Origin: an uncultured Rhodospirillaceae bacterium
Lineage (GTDB): Bacteria; Pseudomonadota; Alphaproteobacteria; CAAGCB01; CAG-977
Reading direction: 5' to 3'
Assembly (NCBI GenBank): GCA_900550445.1
Contig: URSF01000042.1
Span: 1-17,457, forward strand
Length of the DNA: 17,457 nucleotides
The notes under the pieces were generated by a model. The model was not told the origin of the DNA and ran no database searches. It was given only the letters and a program-made list of their open reading frames with translations. Shown here piece by piece: positions 12,898-17,457 of this stretch. A program made the translations under genes and the position numbers. Numbering within the stretch: position 1 is the first letter of the stretch; every line of letters starts with the position of its first letter.

Positions 12898-15419
12898 TTC
12901 TTTTTCAAAGAAGCCAAAGCGGCAAACGGCGAAGTCATATCGACCGGTTCGGCTTTCGCTTCGGTTTTGCGTTTTTTGAACTTCGGCTGAATCATCAGAA
13001 TTTCGGTTTCTTTGGTTTCTTCGCCGACGGTTGTCGTCTGTTTTTCTTTTGTTACTCTGAAACCCAGAAATCCGAAGACTTCTTCGGCTTCATCGCGTTT
13101 CAGTCCGGCAATAGATAACAGTTCCAGCGGCAAAATCTGCGGCTTTCCCTTATCCTGCCGTGTGATTTCACGCAGTTTTGCCGTAAAGCGTTCCATAACG
13201 TCGACACGAATCGCCCGCGTTCCCGCCAGAGCATACCCCTGAACCAAATACAAAGCCCGCGGTACGCCGCGTTCAACGGCGAACGACATCTTGCCGTCAA
13301 TCGCAAATCCGGTCGCATACTGTGTTTTGTCAAACCAGATTTTCCATAAAATCGCGCAGACGCGCTGAGCCGCAGGTTTCAGCAGCATCGGGAAAAACAA
13401 ATAATCATGTCCCAGCCGCATGCCGGCTTTTGCCAATACTTTTTTATCCGTTTCGTTCAGGCCTTTGATTAAATCAAACACTTTTTCGCGCGGCATCGTT
13501 CCCAACTGTTCGGCAACCTGCCATAAAATACCGCGGGCGGAACCGGACGCGTTTTCTTCGTCCAGCGTGCGCAAAGCCGTGAACAGCGGCGCGATTTTGT
13601 TAGCCAGATATCCCTCCAGCCAGCCGTTCAGACGTGCTTTAACCTGATCAATATGCGTCTGATCAACCGATTCATGCGCGGACAGCATAACGGCCGGGTG
13701 CAGAATGTCGCGTCCTTTAACGACTTTGCCCAGCGCCTGTCCCCGCCATAAAATCTGCGCGTCGTTTTCCAGTGTAAAAGCGTCTTCGGGCGCGTTGAGA
13801 ATCGCCGTAATTCTGTTTTGAAATTCGGCCTGCAAAGCTTTTTCCGCCGCGGAAATCAAAACGCGGTCGGCAAACTTTCCGGCGCCCGTAATCGGCACGA
13901 AACGCAGCCCTTCCATTTTTCCGACAGATTGCCCTTCGACTTCAACCGAGCCGTCTTCTTCGATCTTTGTAAATAATTCTACCTGTGTTTTCATACCTTT
14001 TACCAAAACAGATGTACGCTTGTCCACGAACCGCTGCGCCAGCTTTTGATGCAAAGCATCGGACAATCTGTCTTCAACGGCTCTCGTCATGTCCCGCCAG
14101 TACGCCGACCGGTCGATCCATTCTTTTCTTTGCGCAATATACGTCCAAATTCTGATTCCTGCAATACGTCCCGTAACAACATCAATATCTCCGTTGGTAT
14201 TGTCCAGCATTTTTACCTGTTTTTCAAACCAATCCTGCGGCAGGCGGCCTTTATCCAAAATCAGGCGGTAAATCTGCGCCAACAGCCGGGCATGGGCTTC
14301 GGGCGTTACTTTGCGGAAATCGGGAATCTGGCAGATTTCCCACAGCAGCCTGACGCGCGAAGCATGATTGGTCAGCCGGACAATCCCCGTATCGCGTGCA
14401 AAAGATTCCAGCGCCTGCTGGTCTTCGGCTTTGCGCGCGCCGACCAGACCGGGCAAAGTCGGACGGACATTCAGGCTGTAAATCAACGCGTCCAAAGACG
14501 TTGTTTTTAAATCGGGATTGCGCCAGAACAGATGGGATAAAGGTTCAAACCGGTGTTCTTCAATTCTGTCAATCACGTCTTGCGTCAAAGCGGACGCTTC
14601 CGCCGCCGCGCCGAATGTGCCGTCCTTCATATACCGGCCGGCGCGTCCGGCAATCTGCGCCAGTTCCGCGGCGGACAAAGCGCGCATTTTCTGCCCGTCG
14701 AATTTGCGCAAAGACGTAAAGCAGACATGGGAAATATCCATATTCAGTCCCATGCCGATCGCGTCGGTCGCGACCAGATAATCGACTTCACCGGACTGAA
14801 ACATATCGACCTGCGCGTTTCTGGTCCGCGGGCTGAGCGCGCCCATAACGACGGCCGCGCCGCCTTTTTGCCGACGGATCAGTTCCGCCAAAGCGTACAC
14901 GTCCTGCACCGAAAATCCGATAATGGCCGAACGCGCGGGCAACCGTGTGATTTTCTTTATTCCCGTGTAGCTTAATTTTGAAAACCGGGGGCGCGTTTCG
15001 ATTTCTGTTTCCGGGATCAGCTGTTTTAACAAAGGCTTGATCGTTTCCGCGCCCAGAAACATTGTTTCCCGCATACCGCGCGCATGCAGCAGGCGGTCTG
15101 TAAAAATGTGCCCGCGTTCGACGTCGGCGGCCATTTGGATTTCGTCAATCGCCAGAAAATCGACCGGACGGTCCAAAGGCATCGCTTCAACCGTGCAGAC
15201 GAAATAAGACGGATTGTCCGGCATGATTTTTTCTTCGCCCGTGATCAGAGCGACGTTTTCAATGCCTTTCAGCCGCACGATTCTGTCGTAGTTTTCGCGC
15301 GCCAGCAGCCGCAGAGGAAAGCCGATCATGCCTGATTTATGCGTTAACATTTTTTCAACGGCCAGATACGTTTTCCCCGTATTCGTCGGGCCGAGCAAAG
15401 CTGTTAAAATCTGTTCCAT
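12894..15419 (-). CDS. Suv3-like DExH-box RNA helicase
   Basis: The 841-residue protein is a superfamily-2 ATP-dependent helicase of the type related to mitochondrial Suv3, widespread in alphaproteobacteria and presumed to act in RNA turnover. Visible motifs are Walker A GPTNTGKT (10-17), PLRLLARE (35-42, motif Ia), DEIQM (92-96, motif II), VATDAIGMGLNMD (216-228, motif V) and QIAGRAGRY (255-263, motif VI). Residues 264-620 include the Suv3-type C-terminal helical region, and the last 60 residues form a Lys/Glu-rich tail. The ATG is only nine codons before Walker A and has a weak ribosome site, but no in-frame alternative lies just upstream. It is the first gene of an operon with the S4 protein and diverges from htpG. 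Confidence 0.9.
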   Translation of the reverse strand: MEQILTALLGPTNTGKTYLAVEKMLTHKSGMIGFPLRLLARENYDRIVRLKGIENVALITGEEKIMPDNPSYFVCTVEAMPLDRPVDFLAIDEIQMAADVERGHIFTDRLLHARGMRETMFLGAETIKPLLKQLIPETEIETRPRFSKLSYTGIKKITRLPARSAIIGFSVQDVYALAELIRRQKGGAAVVMGALSPRTRNAQVDMFQSGEVDYLVATDAIGMGLNMDISHVCFTSLRKFDGQKMRALSAAELAQIAGRAGRYMKDGTFGAAAEASALTQDVIDRIEEHRFEPLSHLFWRNPDLKTTSLDALIYSLNVRPTLPGLVGARKAEDQQALESFARDTGIVRLTNHASRVRLLWEICQIPDFRKVTPEAHARLLAQIYRLILDKGRLPQDWFEKQVKMLDNTNGDIDVVTGRIAGIRIWTYIAQRKEWIDRSAYWRDMTRAVEDRLSDALHQKLAQRFVDKRTSVLVKGMKTQVELFTKIEEDGSVEVEGQSVGKMEGLRFVPITGAGKFADRVLISAAEKALQAEFQNRITAILNAPEDAFTLENDAQILWRGQALGKVVKGRDILHPAVMLSAHESVDQTHIDQVKARLNGWLEGYLANKIAPLFTALRTLDEENASGSARGILWQVAEQLGTMPREKVFDLIKGLNETDKKVLAKAGMRLGHDYLFFPMLLKPAAQRVCAILWKIWFDKTQYATGFAIDGKMSFAVERGVPRALYLVQGYALAGTRAIRVDVMERFTAKLREITRQDKGKPQILPLELLSIAGLKRDEAEEVFGFLGFRVTKEKQTTTVGEETKETEILMIQPKFKKRKTEAKAEPVDMTSPFAALASLKKK

Positions 15420-15443
15420 TTCTGAAAAACTTTCATACGAAGG

Positions 15444-15472
15444 GTTGAAATTTTCCGTGTCCGCACCTAATT
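15444..15472 (+). promoter_or_regulatory. Candidate heat-shock (RpoH-type) promoter of htpG
   Basis: GTTGAAA (15444-15450) and CCTAATT (15466-15472) lie 15 bases apart. They resemble the -35 and -10 elements of sigma-32-type promoters with one or two mismatches. Placement upstream of htpG supports the idea. The -10 match is imperfect. Confidence 0.35.
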
Positions 15473-15501
15473 AAAGCACGTTTGTTAACTGGGAGGTTAT
15501 A

Positions 15502-17364
15502 ATGTCGGAAGAAAAAATGCAATTTCAAGCTGAGGTCGGCAAAATTTTAGATATTGTTGTCAATGCGCTTTATTCGGATACGGACATTTTTTTAAGGGAA
15601 TTGGTTTCAAACGCGTCGGACGCCTGCGACAAACTGCGCTATGCCGCGATTATGAAGCCGGATATCGCCAAAGGGGACGGCGAATTCAGAATTGACATTA
15701 CCCCTGACAAAGACGCTCATACTTTAACGATTGCCGACAACGGCATCGGCATGAACAAACAGGATTTAATCAAAGATCTGGGGTCTATCGGGCGTTCCGG
15801 TTCGGCGGAATTTTTAAATAACCTGACCGGCGACAAACAAAAGGACGCGACGATTATCGGTCAGTTCGGCGTCGGATTTTATTCGGCGTTCATGGTTGCG
15901 GAAAAAGTCGAAGTACGTTCCCGCAAAGCCGGCGAAGAAGAAGGCTGGCTGTGGACGTCAACGGGCAAAGGATCCTTTACGATCACCGAAGAAAAAGACG
16001 TTTCCCGCGGCACGAAAATCACGCTTTATTTAAAACCGGACGCCTACCAGTATGCCGAAGCCGCCGAAGTCCGCCGTATCGTGCGCCAGTTTTCCGATCA
16101 TATTTCTTTTCCCGTGATTATGCATTACATGGGCGAAACGGAAACGATCAACATGGCCAGCGCTTTGTGGACGCGCAACAAAGCCGACATTACCGACGCG
16201 CAGTACAAGGATTTTTACCGCCATATCTCGCACGCTTTTGACGATCCGTGGGATATTCTGCATTACAAGGCCGAAGGAACAATCGAATACACGGCCCTGA
16301 TGTTTATCCCGACCAAAACGCCTTTTGACATTTTCCAGCCCAACCGCAACGCGCAGATCAAACTGTATATCAACCGTGTTTTCATCACCGATCAGGTGCC
16401 CGACATGCTGCCGAATTACCTGCGCTTTGTCCAGGGCGTAATCGACACCAAAGAATTGCCGCTGAACGTTTCACGTGAAATGCTGCAAAAAACGCCCGTT
16501 CTGGCAAAGATCAAAACAGGCGTTGTCCGCCGTATTCTAGGCGAATTGAAAAAACGTTCCGAAAACGAACAGGAATATCTGACGTTCTGGAACGCTTTCG
16601 GCGCCGTGCTGAAAGAAGGCATTTTTGAAGATTCCTATAACCGCGAAGAAATCGCCGAGCTCTGCCGTTTTTATTCGACGAACGGCGACGGCCTGACAAC
16701 GCTTGCGGATTATATTTCCCGCATGAAAGACGGCCAAAAGAGCATTTATTACATTACCGGCGACGATTTGGGCGTTCTGCGCAACAATCCGCAGCTGGAA
16801 GGCTTCGCCGCCCGCGGAATTGAAGTTTTGCTTTTAACCGATCCGATTGACGAATTTTGGCCGCAGGGGTTGACGCAGTACAAAGAAAAGCCGATCAAAT
16901 CGGTCAACGCCGGCGCGCAGGAACTGGAAACGCTGCTGATTACGGATCAGTCTGACAAGCTGGAAAAAGCGCCGCAGGCCGATTTGGACGCGCTGACAAA
17001 ATTTATGAAAGAAATTGTCGGCGACGAAGTTAAAGAAGTCCGCACGACGGAACGTCTGACCAAAAGCCCGGTTGCCCTTTCGACCGGCGACGGCGAAGCG
17101 TCGATTCATCTGGAACGCCTGATGCGCCAGCATAATCAGCCGTCTTTGTACGTCAGCAACCGTTATTTTGACATCAACCCGCGCCACCCGCTGATTAAAA
17201 AGCTGGCGGCAAAAGTCGCGGCCGGCGATACGGGCGACACGAACAAAGCGTTGGTGCAGGTGTTGTTTGACCAGGCGAAAATCATTGAAGGCGAACCGAT
17301 CAAAGATCCCGCGGCGTTTTCACAGCGCGTGACGGATTTTATGATGTCCGCCGTTGAACAATAG
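15502..17364 (+). CDS. htpG: Hsp90-family chaperone HtpG
   Basis: HtpG is the bacterial cytosolic Hsp90, an ATP-driven homodimeric chaperone that remodels client proteins, often with DnaK. The 620-residue length is normal. The N-terminal GHKL ATPase shows LRELVSNASDACDKLR (31-46) with catalytic Glu33 and Asn37, ADNGIGM (78-84) and GQFGVGFYSAFMVA (120-133). The middle domain has PFDIFQPNRNAQIKLYINRVFITD, and LPLNVSREMLQ with the conserved Arg that contacts ATP phosphate. The C-terminal dimerisation domain ends near ...FMMSAVEQ. GGGAGG lies five bases before the ATG. It is monocistronic and diverges from the helicase gene. Confidence 0.97.
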   Translation: MSEEKMQFQAEVGKILDIVVNALYSDTDIFLRELVSNASDACDKLRYAAIMKPDIAKGDGEFRIDITPDKDAHTLTIADNGIGMNKQDLIKDLGSIGRSGSAEFLNNLTGDKQKDATIIGQFGVGFYSAFMVAEKVEVRSRKAGEEEGWLWTSTGKGSFTITEEKDVSRGTKITLYLKPDAYQYAEAAEVRRIVRQFSDHISFPVIMHYMGETETINMASALWTRNKADITDAQYKDFYRHISHAFDDPWDILHYKAEGTIEYTALMFIPTKTPFDIFQPNRNAQIKLYINRVFITDQVPDMLPNYLRFVQGVIDTKELPLNVSREMLQKTPVLAKIKTGVVRRILGELKKRSENEQEYLTFWNAFGAVLKEGIFEDSYNREEIAELCRFYSTNGDGLTTLADYISRMKDGQKSIYYITGDDLGVLRNNPQLEGFAARGIEVLLLTDPIDEFWPQGLTQYKEKPIKSVNAGAQELETLLITDQSDKLEKAPQADLDALTKFMKEIVGDEVKEVRTTERLTKSPVALSTGDGEASIHLERLMRQHNQPSLYVSNRYFDINPRHPLIKKLAAKVAAGDTGDTNKALVQVLFDQAKIIEGEPIKDPAAFSQRVTDFMMSAVEQ

Positions 17365-17378
17365 ATGACGTAAAAAAG

Positions 17379-17410
17379 AAAAGCCCTCTGATTTCAGAGG
17401 GCTTTTTTTG
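17379..17410. terminator. Bidirectional Rho-independent terminator after htpG
   Basis: AAAAGCCCTCTG (17379-17390) pairs with CAGAGGGCTTTT (17395-17406) around ATTT, followed by a T-run. On the minus strand the hairpin is followed by T-rich sequence, so it can also end the convergent gene at the window edge. Confidence 0.93.
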
Positions 17411-17414
17411 TTAT

Positions 17415-17457
17415 CTATTCAAATTCGATTTTGACACGTTTACCGTAAAAACGAGCC
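17415..17457 (-). CDS. C-terminal end of a convergent gene, cut by the window edge
   Basis: Reading the minus strand, an open frame runs in from the window edge and ends ARFYGKRVKIEFE-stop at 17415-17417, just before the shared terminator. The position relative to the terminator makes a real gene end likely. Thirteen residues are too few to name the product. Confidence 0.5.
   Translation of the reverse strand, partial: ARFYGKRVKIEFE

Noticed and set aside
14046..14510. A 154-residue plus-strand ORF inside the helicase
   Set aside because: It is antisense to conserved helicase sequence, with composition typical of shadow frames.

Overview
The window looks like the chromosome of a Gram-negative alphaproteobacterium of moderate GC content, probably host- or gut-associated. 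The evidence is a lipoprotein, autotransporter and other envelope genes, a Suv3-type RNA helicase translationally coupled to an S4-domain protein (a pair typical of alphaproteobacteria, where a ferredoxin gene often follows), a hisA-hisE-hinT cluster, and a canonical sigma-54 promoter. The host association is inference. No tRNA, rRNA, transposase or CRISPR array was seen.

Layout. 1-790: a short array of 16-bp hairpin-forming repeats, a doubtful small ORF, and a DUF2846-like lipoprotein. 847-2255 (minus): hinT, hisE and hisA, packed as an operon, with hisF absent from its usual neighbourhood. 2340-4304 (plus): an exported protein ending in a trypsin-like domain whose catalytic His and Ser positions are substituted; it converges with an OmpR-type regulator that has an atypical receiver (4297-4941, minus). 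5054-5986 (plus): a Cys-free protein of unknown function behind a near-perfect sigma-54 promoter. 6119-8078: an AT-rich accessory island with two tandem paralogous small membrane proteins (minus), diverging from a toxin-44/LysM/MuF-like protein (plus). This may be an undescribed effector/immunity arrangement. 8088-9922 (minus): two overlapping family-2 glycosyltransferases for a surface polysaccharide. 10197-10451: a small Xre regulator preceded by a perfect palindrome. 10509-10733 (minus): a 2[4Fe-4S] ferredoxin. 12523-15419 (minus): S4 protein and Suv3-like helicase. 15502-17364 (plus): htpG, followed by the tail of a convergent gene.

The outstanding item is the gene at 10998-12272. It encodes a signal peptide, then a eukaryote-like ubiquitin (about 80% identical to human ubiquitin over residues 1-70, from memory of the human sequence), then a helical linker and an autotransporter beta-barrel ending in Phe. 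Predicted signal-peptidase cleavage falls exactly before ubiquitin Met1. All seven acceptor lysines and the Leu8/Ile44/Val70 patch are kept, while the conjugating C-terminal Gly-Gly is replaced and runs into the barrel linker. The architecture predicts a ubiquitin displayed on, or released from, the cell surface by type V secretion. The gene sits on the opposite strand between the S4/helicase pair and the ferredoxin, which suggests insertion into an otherwise conserved housekeeping block.
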